Notes: generated from the sequence alone by a model not told the origin. A stretch of 64,000 nt of DNA from an uncultured Clostridia bacterium (GCA_934167495.1 CAKPKP010000001.1:137647-201646); one strand, 5' to 3'; positions 1 to 9,750 are shown, counted from the first letter of the stretch. Numbers and translations: made by a program.

Positions 1-45
1 TAAAAGGAAAAACTGAAATATAATTAGTTGAAAGGAATAAAAAAG

Positions 46-1020
46 ATGAAAAGTAAAATACTAAAAGCAAGTGTAATATTAACATTAATTATTACATTAT
101 GTGTTAATTTTAATTTCGTATTAGCAGTAGATGATAACACTACAGGTGATGGAAGTTCATCAACAACTCCAGTAAGTACACCAGATAGTACACCTGTAAG
201 CACACCAAAACCAACTGTAGAAAGTACGCCAGTTCCAACGGCAGAACCAACACCAACGCCAACGTCAAAGCCTACAGTTGAGCCAACGGCAGAACCAACA
301 GAAGAACCAACTCCTACAGAAGAAGAGCCAACTGAAACTGATGCACCAACACCAACAGCAACAGCAACTTCAAAACCTACTCAAACTCCAAAGCCAACAT
401 CAACAGCTACACCAACAGCTAAACCAGTAGAAGACACTCCAGAGCCAACTGCTACAGAAAACCCTAACAAAACTACTAGTACAGGTAATGTTGTTTTAAA
501 TACTGTTGTTAAAAGTGTTACAACAAAAGAGGATTTTACAGGAAAAGGAGTATCATCAATAAGTGTAAAAAGTATAAATTCTCAAGACGAAAAGAAAGAT
601 ATTGAATTAACTCCCAAATTTGATGTTAATACATATAACTATAAATGTAGAGTAGATTTAGATGTTGAAAAAATAGAAATAGACATAGAACTTATTGATG
701 AAAGCTGGTCTTCAGAAATTATTGGGAATGGAAAAATAGTTGAAGGTGAAAATATAATAACTATAATATCAAGTAATGATGATAAAACAGAAAATGTTAT
801 ATATCAAATAAACGTTACTAAAGCTAATGAGGTTACAAATAATGCTATTACTACTAAGGAAAATGAAAATGGAGAATCTAAAAGAAGTGCTAACAAAGAT
901 ATTATTTTAATAGTATGTATAATAGTAATTATAGTATCAATATTAATCATAATTATTACAAAATATTTAAGTTATAAAAAAGAAAATAAATTTAGGAGGG
1001 AAGATAAAGATGAAATGTAA
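46..1020 (+). CDS. Pro/Thr-rich surface protein with cadherin-like domain
   Basis: The protein has an N-terminal signal peptide, then a low-complexity stalk of about 110 residues made of PTP/TEP/TSKP-type repeats. A globular segment follows (about residues 165-265) that resembles the cadherin-like beta-sandwich family of bacterial surface proteins (pattern NTYNYK ... GENIITI ... YQINVT). A C-terminal membrane helix (about 291-311) has a basic, charged tail inside the cell. I see no LPxTG-like motif, so it is probably held by the C-terminal helix with the stalk crossing the wall. The ATG at 46 is preferred over an upstream TTG because AAAGGAA lies just before it. The gene overlaps the next by 11 nt, implying co-translation. 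Ligand and role are unknown. Confidence 0.8.
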   Translation: MKSKILKASVILTLIITLCVNFNFVLAVDDNTTGDGSSSTTPVSTPDSTPVSTPKPTVESTPVPTAEPTPTPTSKPTVEPTAEPTEEPTPTEEEPTETDAPTPTATATSKPTQTPKPTSTATPTAKPVEDTPEPTATENPNKTTSTGNVVLNTVVKSVTTKEDFTGKGVSSISVKSINSQDEKKDIELTPKFDVNTYNYKCRVDLDVEKIEIDIELIDESWSSEIIGNGKIVEGENIITIISSNDDKTENVIYQINVTKANEVTNNAITTKENENGESKRSANKDIILIVCIIVIIVSILIIIITKYLSYKKENKFRREDKDEM

Positions 1021-2191
1021 AAAATGTGGAGAAGAAATAACAGAAGGAACATTATGCGAAAAATGTAAAAAATCAAAAAATACAAAAATTATAGAAATCT
1101 CTGTAATAGTTGTATTATTGCTTGCTGTGTTAGGAATTGTTGGATGGAAAGTATTAAGAGATAGAAATACAGAACATAGTAACACAGGTGCAAACTTATA
1201 TAATTATGGATACGCAGTAGAAGATAATAATTATATATTTTATGCAATACCAGATAAAAACGCAGAATATATGGATATATATAGAATGAAAAAAGATGGT
1301 ACTAACAATGAATTAATCTGTGACAAAGACTGGAATGTAGCTTCATTAAATTTAGTTGGAGATTGGTTATATTTCATAGGATATGAAAAAGAGAGCGATG
1401 AATCAACAAGTAGTGAAACTACAGTAGCTAAAATATACAAAATGAGAACTAACGGAAAAGATATAAAAGAATTAACAAGTGATGTTACAACACAATCTTA
1501 TCAAATTACAGTAATTAAAAATGAAATATATTATATTAATGATGAATATCAAATTTGTAAAATAAGCACAAATGGTGGAGAAAGCTCATTAGTTTCAGAA
1601 GATAAAAATGGATTTGTAACAATAGATAATGGCTGGATTTATTATGCAGATTATGATACAGATAATTATGTAATGAAAAAAATGAAATTAGATGGCTCAG
1701 AAAAAACAGAAATAACTGGAGAAGTAATGTATGATATAAATATAGTAAAAAATGATATATATTATGCTAACTCAGAAGGATTATTCTGTAAGGTTTCAGT
1801 AAACGGTGGAGAGGTTACTAAATTATCTGAAAATGCTGTATATAATTTAAATGTAAGCGATAATTATGCTTATTATATGAGATATGAAAATCCAGATTCA
1901 GAAGATTATGTTGTAGGATTATATAGAGTTAAACTTGATGGAACAGGAGAAGAGAAAATAAAAACATTTAAAAATTATTCTTCTTTCTTAAATGTTGTGG
2001 GAGATTGGATTATGTATTCAGATAACGATGAGCAATATGGATATATGGCTATGGTAAAAAAAGACGGCTCAGAAGACAAAAATATATATACATTTGATTT
2101 TGGAACTATAGAAGATGATTCAACAACAACTGAACCAACTGAGACTCAAGAACCAACAGAAACACCAGTACCAGAAGAAGTAAATGAATAA
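1010..2191 (+). CDS. Zinc-ribbon, single-pass membrane protein with DUF5050-like propeller
   Basis: The N-terminus has two CxxC pairs (CKKC and CEKC) typical of a small zinc ribbon. One membrane helix follows at about residues 30-48, then a large outer region of repeated units of the form 'YFI.Y...IYKM..DG', which matches the DUF5050-type beta-propeller of Firmicutes. The tail is Thr/Pro/Glu-rich, like the stalk of the preceding gene, suggesting the two products work together at the cell surface. The start has AGGAGGG at 993-999 and lies inside the end of the upstream gene. A terminator follows the stop codon. No enzymatic motif is visible; the function is unknown. Confidence 0.8.
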   Translation: MKCKKCGEEITEGTLCEKCKKSKNTKIIEISVIVVLLLAVLGIVGWKVLRDRNTEHSNTGANLYNYGYAVEDNNYIFYAIPDKNAEYMDIYRMKKDGTNNELICDKDWNVASLNLVGDWLYFIGYEKESDESTSSETTVAKIYKMRTNGKDIKELTSDVTTQSYQITVIKNEIYYINDEYQICKISTNGGESSLVSEDKNGFVTIDNGWIYYADYDTDNYVMKKMKLDGSEKTEITGEVMYDINIVKNDIYYANSEGLFCKVSVNGGEVTKLSENAVYNLNVSDNYAYYMRYENPDSEDYVVGLYRVKLDGTGEEKIKTFKNYSSFLNVVGDWIMYSDNDEQYGYMAMVKKDGSEDKNIYTFDFGTIEDDSTTTEPTETQEPTETPVPEEVNE

Positions 2192-2203
2192 AATAGATAT
2201 AAG

Positions 2204-2233
2204 AAAACCGCTAAAATATTTAGCGGTTTTTTT
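2204..2233 (+). terminator. Intrinsic terminator, probably bidirectional
   Basis: AAAACCGCTAAA / TTTAGCGGTTTT forms a 12-bp stem followed by a T run. The A run on the other side lets it also stop transcription from the minus-strand tRNA-Thr. Confidence 0.85.
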
Positions 2234-2241
2234 GTGTATAT

Positions 2242-2317
2242 TGGTGCTCCCAGGCAGAATCGAACTGCCGACCTACAGGTTACGAATCTGTTGCTCTACC
2301 AACTGAGCTATAGAAGC
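2242..2317 (-). tRNA. tRNA-Thr (anticodon CGU)
   Basis: A 76-nt cloverleaf can be folded on the minus strand: acceptor GCTTCTA/TGGGAGC with two G-U pairs, D arm GCTC/GAGC, anticodon loop TTCGTAA giving CGU, T arm GGCAG/CTGCC with TTCGATT, and an encoded CCA. The innermost anticodon-stem pair is an A-C mismatch. It reads ACG codons. Confidence 0.93.
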
Positions 2318-2470
2318 AAATTCATATGTATTATATAGTGTTAATAAAAAAAATTCAATAGATATTATTAAAATATTGATTTTTACAAATTATAATGATA
2401 TAAATAAATTATTGTAAAATAAAGTGTATAATGTAATACAATATAAAAATAATATTAAATTGGAGGAATT

Positions 2471-3376
2471 ATGGGATTTTTCGATAAATTAAAACAAGGA
2501 CTTGGTAAAACTAAGAGTTCAATAAATGAAAAAATTAACAACGTGTTTAGTGTGTTTAGAAAGGTAGATGAAGAACTTTTAGATGAATTAGAAGAAGTCC
2601 TTATAATGTCAGACATAGGAGTAGAAACATCTGTGAAAATAATAGACAATTTAAGAGAAAGAATAAAAAAAGAAAAAATAGAAGATGAAGAAAACGTAAA
2701 AAAAGCATTAAGAGATGAAATGAAAAAAATATTAGATTCACAAGACATATCATTAAATTTAAATACAAAACCTTCTGTAATACTAGTAGTTGGTGTTAAT
2801 GGAGTGGGAAAAACAACATCAATAGGAAAAATTGCAAATAGATTAAAAAAAGACGGAAAAAAAGTAGTTTTAGCAGCAGCAGATACATTTAGAGCAGCAG
2901 CTGTTGAACAATTAGAAATATGGGCAAATAGATCAGGATGTACTATTGTAAAAAAAGGTGAAAATGCCGATCCTGCTTCTGTAGTTTTTGATGCAATAAA
3001 GAAAACAAAAGAAGAAAATGCTGATGTTTTAATATGTGATACAGCTGGAAGATTACACAATAAAAAATATTTAATGGATGAACTTGAAAAAATAAAGAAA
3101 GTTATAGAAAGAGAACTTCCAGATGCTGATAAAGAAGTTCTATTAGTAATAGATGGAACTACTGGACAAAATGCAATTTCTCAAGTAAAAGCTTTCAAAG
3201 AAACAACAGACTTAACTGGATTAGTTCTTACTAAACTAGATGGTACTGCAAAAGGTGGAGTAGTTATTGGAATAGTAGATGAAAACAAAATACCAGTTAA
3301 ATTTATTGGTGTTGGAGAACAAATAGATGATATGGAAGTATTTAATTCAGATGAATTTCTACAATCAATAATATAA
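2471..3376 (+). CDS. ftsY: Signal recognition particle receptor FtsY
   Basis: FtsY is the membrane-associated GTPase that receives SRP-ribosome complexes for co-translational insertion of membrane proteins. At 301 aa it is the short form: a little N-terminal amphipathic sequence, a four-helix N domain (about 20-95), then the G domain with P-loop GVNGVGKT (108-115), DTAGR (190-194), TKLD (254-257) and the closing GVGEQIDDM motif. The acidic A domain of enterobacterial FtsY is absent, as usual in Firmicutes. GGAGGA lies just upstream of the ATG. In many Firmicutes ftsY follows smc; that gene is not here, and ftsY appears to be the first gene after a minus-strand tRNA. Confidence 0.97.
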   Translation: MGFFDKLKQGLGKTKSSINEKINNVFSVFRKVDEELLDELEEVLIMSDIGVETSVKIIDNLRERIKKEKIEDEENVKKALRDEMKKILDSQDISLNLNTKPSVILVVGVNGVGKTTSIGKIANRLKKDGKKVVLAAADTFRAAAVEQLEIWANRSGCTIVKKGENADPASVVFDAIKKTKEENADVLICDTAGRLHNKKYLMDELEKIKKVIERELPDADKEVLLVIDGTTGQNAISQVKAFKETTDLTGLVLTKLDGTAKGGVVIGIVDENKIPVKFIGVGEQIDDMEVFNSDEFLQSII

Positions 3377-3379
3377 ATA

Positions 3380-3408
3380 TTGTATTATTTGAAAAAGTAG
3401 TGTAAAAT
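3380..3408 (+). promoter_or_regulatory. Sigma-A promoter for the FemAB gene
   Basis: TTGTAT at 3380-3385, a 17-nt spacer and TAAAAT at 3403-3408, directly after the ftsY stop codon and 38 nt before the FemAB start. Confidence 0.5.
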
Positions 3409-3446
3409 GAATAAGATATGAACATAATAAATATTGGAGGAAACTA

Positions 3447-4502
3447 ATGAGATTATTAGAGGATAAAGATAAAGAAGAGTATACAGAATTTTTAACAAAT
3501 CATGATAGATGTAATTTTCAACAATCATTGGAATGGGCTAAAGTAAAAGATAATTGGAAAAGTGAAGTTATACTTTCAGAAAATGCAGATGGAAAAATTA
3601 ATGGTGCTTTACAAGTATTAATTAGAAAAATACCTATATTTGGAAATTTGATGTATTCTGCTAGAGGTCCAATTTGTGATATTCACAATGGTGATGTTTT
3701 AAAACAATTAACAGAGGGAGCAAAATTACTTGCAAAAAAATATAATAGTTTTGTACTTATGGTAGAACCAGATATTAAAACTGATGATATGGAATTTAGA
3801 GATATAATTGTTAAAAATGGATTTGAAATAAAAGATGATGCAAAAGATTTCAAAGACGAAATTCAACCAAGATTTGTATTTAGATTAGATATTAAAGGTA
3901 AAACTGAAGAAGAAGTATTTAATAACTTCCATTCAAAAACAAGATATAATATACGTTTAGCAAGTAAAAAAGGTGTAGTTGTAAAAGAAGGTACTAGAGA
4001 AGATTTAAAAGATTTCCATAATATAATGGTTGAAACAGGTAAAAGAGATGATTTTATTATAAGACCATTAGAGTATTTTGAAAAAATGTATGATGAGCTA
4101 GCACCTAAACATATGAAGGTATTAATGGCGTATCATGATGGTAAACCAATAGCGGGAATTATACCAATTATGTATGGAAAGAAAGTATGGTATTTGTATG
4201 GCGCAAGTAGCAACAAAGATAGAAATTTAATGCCTAATTATTTATTACAATGGACAATGATACAAGAGGCAATAAAAAATAATTGTGATATGTATGATTT
4301 TAGAGGAGTATCTGGAGTGGTAGATGAAAATCATCCACAATACGGATTATATAGATTCAAAAAAGGATTTGGAGCTGATTTTACAGAATTTATAGGAGAA
4401 GTTTATTTACCATTTAAACCACTTACATATAAATTGTATAAAATATCAGAAAAAATATTTAAAACATTGAGAGATATTAGAATGAAAAAATTTACAAAAT
4501 AA
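3447..4502 (+). CDS. FemAB-family peptidoglycan aminoacyltransferase
   Basis: FemABX enzymes use aminoacyl-tRNA to add amino acids to the lipid II side chain, building the interpeptide bridge of peptidoglycan. The 351-aa protein has the two GNAT-like halves of the family; conserved stretches include QSLEWAKVK near the N-terminus, SKTRYNIRLASKKGV in the centre, and the late WYLYGASS ... LLQWTMIQEA ... YDFRGVSG ... GLYRFKKGFG block. GGAGG precedes the ATG. It is followed closely by an alanine-racemase-like gene, consistent with a wall-precursor role. Which residue it adds (Gly, Ala or Ser) cannot be told. Confidence 0.9.
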   Translation: MRLLEDKDKEEYTEFLTNHDRCNFQQSLEWAKVKDNWKSEVILSENADGKINGALQVLIRKIPIFGNLMYSARGPICDIHNGDVLKQLTEGAKLLAKKYNSFVLMVEPDIKTDDMEFRDIIVKNGFEIKDDAKDFKDEIQPRFVFRLDIKGKTEEEVFNNFHSKTRYNIRLASKKGVVVKEGTREDLKDFHNIMVETGKRDDFIIRPLEYFEKMYDELAPKHMKVLMAYHDGKPIAGIIPIMYGKKVWYLYGASSNKDRNLMPNYLLQWTMIQEAIKNNCDMYDFRGVSGVVDENHPQYGLYRFKKGFGADFTEFIGEVYLPFKPLTYKLYKISEKIFKTLRDIRMKKFTK

Positions 4503-4515
4503 TTAGGTGGTAGTT

Positions 4516-5628
4516 TTGAAAAATTTAGAAATAAATAAAGAAGATTTAAAAAGTAATATTCAAATAATAAAAGAAATAAATAATAAAACTGTAGATGATA
4601 ATGGAAATCCACCAGCTATTATAGCTGTTGTTAAAGGTAATGGCATGGGATTAGGATTAGTTGAATTTACTCAATTTTTAATAGAGAATGGAATTGATTA
4701 TTTTGCTGTTGCAACAATAGAAGAAGCATTAGAATTACGTAATGCTAAAATTGAAAATAAAATTTTAATGTTATCATCTACCTCAATAACTGAAGAAATA
4801 GAAAAACTTGTAGAAAATGATATTATTTTAACAATAGGTTCCAAAGAATCTGCTGAAAAAATAAATGAAATAGCCGAAAAGTTAAATAAAAAAGTAAATG
4901 TACATTTAAAAATAGATACAGGCTTTGGAAGATATGGTTTTATATATACAAAACCATATGAAATCATAGAAACTTTAAAAAAACTAGAATATATACAAAT
5001 AGAGGGAACATTCACACATTTTTCAAAAAGTTATGACGAAAAATGGACAAACATACAATTTAACAGATTTTTAGATGTTGTAGCAGAATTAAAGAAAAAT
5101 GAAATAAATCCAGGAATATTGCATGTTTGTAATTCAACAGCTTTCTTAAATTATGAAAATATGCATTTGAATGCAGTAAGACTTGGTTCAGTTTTTCAAG
5201 GTAGAGTATTATCAAAAGAAAAATTTGGACTTAAAAAAATTGGAATATTTAAATCAAATGTTGTTGAAATTAAAGATTTACCAGCAGGGTTTAATATAAG
5301 CTACTCAAATATGTATAAAACAAAAAAAGAAACAAAAATAGCTGTAATACCAGTTGGAAATATGGACGGATATAATGTAATAAGAGCACAAGATAGTTTT
5401 TCTTTCAAAGATAAAATAATATCTATACTTGTAGAATGTAAAAATCTATTTAGAGATAAAAGATTATATGTTTATATAAATAATAAAAAGTATTATGTAT
5501 TGGGAAAAGTAGGAATGTACCATATAACAGTAGATATAACTAATAGTGATGTAAAAATAGGCGATGAGGTAACTTTAGAAATTCCACCAATTCTTACTAG
5601 TGCAAAAGTTAGAAGGGAGTATATATAA
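4516..5628 (+). CDS. Alanine racemase-like PLP enzyme
   Basis: This is a fold-type III PLP enzyme of the alanine racemase family: the Schiff-base lysine sits in VVKGNGMG (about residue 40, replacing the usual VKADAYGHG), and the catalytic tyrosine region SYSNMY (about 261-266) is followed by IAVIPVGNMDGYN, matching the classic GYADG block. A motif around GFGRYG is also conserved. The divergent lysine motif makes the substrate uncertain (alanine, serine or another amino acid). A TTG start at 4516 is preferred, with AGGTGG at 4505-4510 as ribosome site; a GTG at 4507 would overlap that site. It lies 13 nt after the FemAB gene and 0 nt before the next gene, so the three are probably one operon. 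Confidence 0.85.
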   Translation: MKNLEINKEDLKSNIQIIKEINNKTVDDNGNPPAIIAVVKGNGMGLGLVEFTQFLIENGIDYFAVATIEEALELRNAKIENKILMLSSTSITEEIEKLVENDIILTIGSKESAEKINEIAEKLNKKVNVHLKIDTGFGRYGFIYTKPYEIIETLKKLEYIQIEGTFTHFSKSYDEKWTNIQFNRFLDVVAELKKNEINPGILHVCNSTAFLNYENMHLNAVRLGSVFQGRVLSKEKFGLKKIGIFKSNVVEIKDLPAGFNISYSNMYKTKKETKIAVIPVGNMDGYNVIRAQDSFSFKDKIISILVECKNLFRDKRLYVYINNKKYYVLGKVGMYHITVDITNSDVKIGDEVTLEIPPILTSAKVRREYI

Positions 5629-6654
5629 ATGGAAAGTAAAAAAATAAATTTCTTTTCAAGAATAAAAAAAGCTGTAATTAAATTTGATGATTATGAATTT
5701 TTTATTAATGAAAAAGCAAAAGAAGCTATTTTTTATGTATTAAAATTGGTTCTAATAATATCAATAATTGTTAGCATAGCAGTTACTTATAAAGTTGTAA
5801 ATCAAATAGAAAGTATATACAATAATATTTTAAATAATATTCCAGATTTTGAGTTTTCAGAAGCTAGTTTAACTTCAACTCAAACACTTGAAAAAGTAAA
5901 TAATGATGAAGACTTTTATTTCCTTATAGATACAAATGAAATAAGTGAAGAAGCAAAAACAGAATATAAAAATAAATTAGATGAACATATAATGGGAATT
6001 GTATTACTTAAAGATAAAGTAATATATAAAATAAATGGAATTTCAGATATGCCATATGAAGATGCTATCAAATCATATGGGTTTGATAAATCTAATGTAA
6101 GTTTTAATAAAGAGCAAGCAGAAAAATATATAAATGAAAATGTTAAAGGATTTAATTTATATTCAGGAATATTTACTGTTATGTTTACATCTTTCTTTTT
6201 AGTAACAATAATATCAGTAATATCAGATGTAATTTTACTTACAATATTAGCAATGATTACATCAAGAATTGCTAAATTAAAATTAAGTTTCACATCTTCA
6301 ATGATTGTTGGAATATATTCTATAACACTTCCATTAATATTACTTGGTTTATACGATATAGCATCAACACTTACAACATTTAATATAGAATTCTTTGATA
6401 TTATTTACAGAGCAATAGGATATATATATGTAATTGCTGCAATATTAATAATGAAATCAAATTTAATCAAACAAAACGTTGAAATCAGTAAAATTGTTGA
6501 AGTACAAGAAGAAGTAAGAAAAGAGATTGAGGAAAATAAAGATAATAATTCAGATGATGAAGAAAAGAACGATAAAAAAGATAATGAAAAAGATGGTAAT
6601 GAAGACACAGGAATAGATATAAACGATAATGAACCAGACGGTTCTGAAATATAA
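5629..6654 (+). CDS. DUF1189-family membrane protein
   Basis: The 341-aa protein has one N-terminal membrane helix (about 37-60), an outer segment of about 115 residues, then a group of three or four helices (about 180-275) and a highly charged Asp/Glu/Lys-rich cytoplasmic tail of about 55 residues. The overall plan and the N-terminal FFSRIKKAV.KF..Y motif fit the DUF1189 family, whose function is not established. It starts directly at the stop of the racemase gene and precedes ftsH by 33 nt, suggesting one transcript devoted to envelope upkeep. Confidence 0.7.
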   Translation: MESKKINFFSRIKKAVIKFDDYEFFINEKAKEAIFYVLKLVLIISIIVSIAVTYKVVNQIESIYNNILNNIPDFEFSEASLTSTQTLEKVNNDEDFYFLIDTNEISEEAKTEYKNKLDEHIMGIVLLKDKVIYKINGISDMPYEDAIKSYGFDKSNVSFNKEQAEKYINENVKGFNLYSGIFTVMFTSFFLVTIISVISDVILLTILAMITSRIAKLKLSFTSSMIVGIYSITLPLILLGLYDIASTLTTFNIEFFDIIYRAIGYIYVIAAILIMKSNLIKQNVEISKIVEVQEEVRKEIEENKDNNSDDEEKNDKKDNEKDGNEDTGIDINDNEPDGSEI

Positions 6655-6687
6655 ACATTCTTGCAAAATGAAATAGAGGAGGTAAAT

Positions 6688-8484
6688 ATGAAAAAGAACG
6701 ACAAGAAAAAAAATAAGGAATTATTATTCTTAGGAATTGCATTACTTGTATTAGTGGTTATAGCAGGAGGAATATTTGCATACTTTATGCTAAATAATAA
6801 CAATGAAGAAAAAGAATTAGCATATACAGACTTAATAACATATATAAATGAAGGAAAAGTAGAAAAAATTGAAATGACTGTTGGTAGTACTTCTATGAAG
6901 GTAAAACTAAAAGATGAGGAAAAAGAGAAAACTACTATTGTTCCAAGTACACAAGCTTTTATGGAACTTATAAATGAAAAAACACAATCAGGAAATGAAA
7001 TAAAATTGATTCAAAATAAAGAAAATATATTTATAACAATAGGTTCAACATTATTTTCAATATTTCCAACATTAATTCTAGTTGTTTTAATGTTTATGAT
7101 AATACAAATGCAAGGACTTGGAGATAAAGGAAAAGTTTATGGAACTGAAGAAGGACAAAAAACAGATGTTAGATTTGAAGATGTAGCAGGTCTAGATGAA
7201 GAAAAAGGAGAATTAATAGAAATAGTAGATTTCTTAAAGAAACCAGATAAATTTATCGAAATGGGAGCAAGAATTCCAAAAGGTATTTTATTATATGGAA
7301 AGCCAGGAACAGGAAAAACTTTAATTGCTAAAGCAATAGCAGGAGAAGCAGGAGTTCCATTTATATCAATGAGTGGTTCTGAATTTATAGAGATGTTTGC
7401 TGGACTTGGAGCTTCAAGAGTAAGAAAACTATTTGAAAAAGCCAAAAAAATTGCACCATGTATTGTATTTATTGATGAAATTGATGCAATAGGTTCAAGA
7501 AGAACAAGTAATAGTGGAGCAGAAACAGAAAATAATCAAACATTAAATCAATTATTAGTTGAAATGGATGGATTTGAGAGTAATGAAACAATTATAGTTC
7601 TTGCTGCAACAAATAGACCAGAGATGTTAGATAAAGCTTTATTAAGACCAGGAAGATTTGATAGACAAATAACAATTCCAGCTCCAGATTTTAACGGAAG
7701 AGTAGAAATATTAAAATTACATTCAAAAGATAAAAAATTCTCAGATAATGTAAATTTAAAAGATATAGCAGGAGATACAGCAGGATTTACAGGTGCAGAA
7801 CTTGCAAATGTTTTAAATGAATCTGCAATAATTGCAACAAGAAATAATCATGATGCAATAGAAAAATCAGATATAGAATATGCAATAAAGAAAATAACAG
7901 TAGGATTAGAAAAACATAACAGAGTAGTTTCTCAAAAAGACAAAAAATTAACAGCTTATCATGAAGCAGGACATGCAGTTGTTAGTAAATTCTTAGAAAC
8001 ACAAAAAGATGTTAAAGAAATATCAATTATTCCAAGAGGTCTTGCTGGCGGATATACAATGTATAAAACAACAGAAGATAAGTTTTATGTATCTAAAACA
8101 GAACTAGAAGAAAAAATGATTGCATTAATGGGAGGAAGAGCTGCTGAAAAATTAGCATTAGATGATATTTCAACTGGAGCAAGTAATGATTTAGAAGTGG
8201 CAACAGGAATTGCAAGAGATATGATAACAACATATGGAATGAGTGAAACATTAGGACCAATTTCTTTAAAAGTTGATAGCCCAGAAGAATTACAATTATT
8301 TGGTGAAAATGTTATAGATGAAGTTGGAGTTCAAGTAAAATCTTTAATAGATACAGCATATGTTTCAGCACAAAAAATATTATTAGCACATATGGATATT
8401 TTAAAAATAGTAGCAGAAACATTATTAGAAAAAGAAATTATTTCAGGAGAAGAATTCGATAGAATAATAGAAGAACAAAAATAA
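6688..8484 (+). CDS. ftsH: ATP-dependent zinc metalloprotease FtsH
   Basis: FtsH is a hexameric membrane AAA+ protease that degrades misfolded or regulatory membrane and cytosolic proteins. The 598-aa product shows two membrane helices (about 12-34 and 115-139) flanking a small outer domain, the AAA domain with Walker A GKPGTGKT (204-211), Walker B IVFIDEID and second region of homology RPGRFDR, and the zinc protease site HEAGH (425-429). The ATG at 6688 is used because GAGGAGG precedes it by 4 nt; an in-frame TTG at 6661 has no such site. It lacks the long glutamine/proline-rich tail some Bacillus homologues carry. Confidence 0.97.
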   Translation: MKKNDKKKNKELLFLGIALLVLVVIAGGIFAYFMLNNNNEEKELAYTDLITYINEGKVEKIEMTVGSTSMKVKLKDEEKEKTTIVPSTQAFMELINEKTQSGNEIKLIQNKENIFITIGSTLFSIFPTLILVVLMFMIIQMQGLGDKGKVYGTEEGQKTDVRFEDVAGLDEEKGELIEIVDFLKKPDKFIEMGARIPKGILLYGKPGTGKTLIAKAIAGEAGVPFISMSGSEFIEMFAGLGASRVRKLFEKAKKIAPCIVFIDEIDAIGSRRTSNSGAETENNQTLNQLLVEMDGFESNETIIVLAATNRPEMLDKALLRPGRFDRQITIPAPDFNGRVEILKLHSKDKKFSDNVNLKDIAGDTAGFTGAELANVLNESAIIATRNNHDAIEKSDIEYAIKKITVGLEKHNRVVSQKDKKLTAYHEAGHAVVSKFLETQKDVKEISIIPRGLAGGYTMYKTTEDKFYVSKTELEEKMIALMGGRAAEKLALDDISTGASNDLEVATGIARDMITTYGMSETLGPISLKVDSPEELQLFGENVIDEVGVQVKSLIDTAYVSAQKILLAHMDILKIVAETLLEKEIISGEEFDRIIEEQK

Positions 8485-8548
8485 TAGTCATAAAATAAAA
8501 AAAGATGAATATAAATTTTTATAAGGAATATTTTGGAGGAGATTAATT

Positions 8549-9715
8549 TTGAAAAAAAATGTACTTATAATATTTATATCATTTTTTTTATGCTCATGTA
8601 TTATTCAAAATACAGTATTTGCAATAGATAGTGATGCAACAAATACTATATTGGAATCACAAAAGGATTCTTTGGGAATATCTGATTTTATAAATGAAGC
8701 AGAGGTTTATACAAATGATTCATTCTATAATATAAGTTTAAGTAATGTTTTAAATGAAGCTCTAACGGGAAAGATAGAAAAAAAAGGAATTATAAGCAGT
8801 ATAAATAGAATGCTAGGAACTGAAATAAGAGATTGTTTGAATTCATTTGCTACAATATTAGTTATAGTTATAATTCATAGTGTATTTAAAAGTATATGCG
8901 AAAATTTAGGAAATAATTCTACTGGAAAAATAGCATATTATATTCAGTACATATTAATTCTTACAATAATAATAAACAATTTTTCTGAAATAGTAGTTGA
9001 TACTAAATCTGCAATAGATAATTTAGTTGGAATGATGAACTCATTAGTTCCGTTATTTATAACTCTTATGCTAACAACAGGAAGTATAGTCTCTGCAAAT
9101 ATTGTACAACCTACATTGTTGTTTGCAATAGCATTTGTCGGAAATTTTATATCAACATTTATAATTCCTCTTTTATTAATAGGGACAAGCTTATCTGTTG
9201 TTTCAAATTTATCTGATGAAATAAAGATAGATAAATTATCTAAATATTTTAAATCAAGTATTATTTGGATTTTAGGAATATTACTTACTATTTTTGTTTG
9301 CTTGCTATCGATCGAAGGTACTTTGAGTAGTGGAGTAGATGGATTGACAGCTAAAACAGCTAAAGCTGCGGTATCTAGCTTTATACCTGTTGTAGGAAAA
9401 GTATTAGGAGATGCTGTAGATACAGTTATAGGGTGTGCTTCCATACTTAAAAATGCAGTAGGAGTATTAGGAATAATTATAATAATAGGAATTGTTGCTA
9501 AGCCAATTATAAAGTTATCTTTGTTGTGTATTATATATTATTTAGCATCTGCACTTTGTGAAATTATAGCAGATAAGAAAATAGTGAAATTATTAGAGCA
9601 AATTGGAGATACATTTAAAATATTATTAGCAATACTTTTTTCCGTTTCTCTATTATTTATAGTTGGTATAACTTTGGTAATAAAAATAACTAATAGTGGT
9701 TTAATGTATAGATAA
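8549..9715 (+). CDS. spoIIIAE: Stage III sporulation protein AE
   Basis: SpoIIIAE is a mother-cell multipass membrane protein of the SpoIIIA-SpoIIQ feeding-tube complex between mother cell and forespore. The 388-aa product has a signal peptide, a soluble outer part, and about seven hydrophobic segments. The C-terminal block AKTAKAAVSSFIPVVGK ... GDAVDTVIG ... LKNAVGVLGI is characteristic of the family. The start is TTG at 8549 with GGAGGA eight nucleotides before it. In most spore formers it is fifth in an eight-gene spoIIIAA-AH operon; none of the partners is present here, so the gene is isolated between ftsH and pyrB. Confidence 0.92.
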   Translation: MKKNVLIIFISFFLCSCIIQNTVFAIDSDATNTILESQKDSLGISDFINEAEVYTNDSFYNISLSNVLNEALTGKIEKKGIISSINRMLGTEIRDCLNSFATILVIVIIHSVFKSICENLGNNSTGKIAYYIQYILILTIIINNFSEIVVDTKSAIDNLVGMMNSLVPLFITLMLTTGSIVSANIVQPTLLFAIAFVGNFISTFIIPLLLIGTSLSVVSNLSDEIKIDKLSKYFKSSIIWILGILLTIFVCLLSIEGTLSSGVDGLTAKTAKAAVSSFIPVVGKVLGDAVDTVIGCASILKNAVGVLGIIIIIGIVAKPIIKLSLLCIIYYLASALCEIIADKKIVKLLEQIGDTFKILLAILFSVSLLFIVGITLVIKITNSGLMYR

Positions 9716-9750
9716 ATATAATTTAGCCTCCAGTTTATATAAAAAAAGTA

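Noticed and set aside
45..480. Pro/Thr repeats as a DNA tandem repeat of interest
   Set aside because: The repetition follows from the PTP/TEP protein stalk and is irregular at DNA level.
2338..2470. Promoter of ftsY
   Set aside because: TATAAT occurs at 2427 but no acceptable -35 box lies 16-18 nt upstream; not called.
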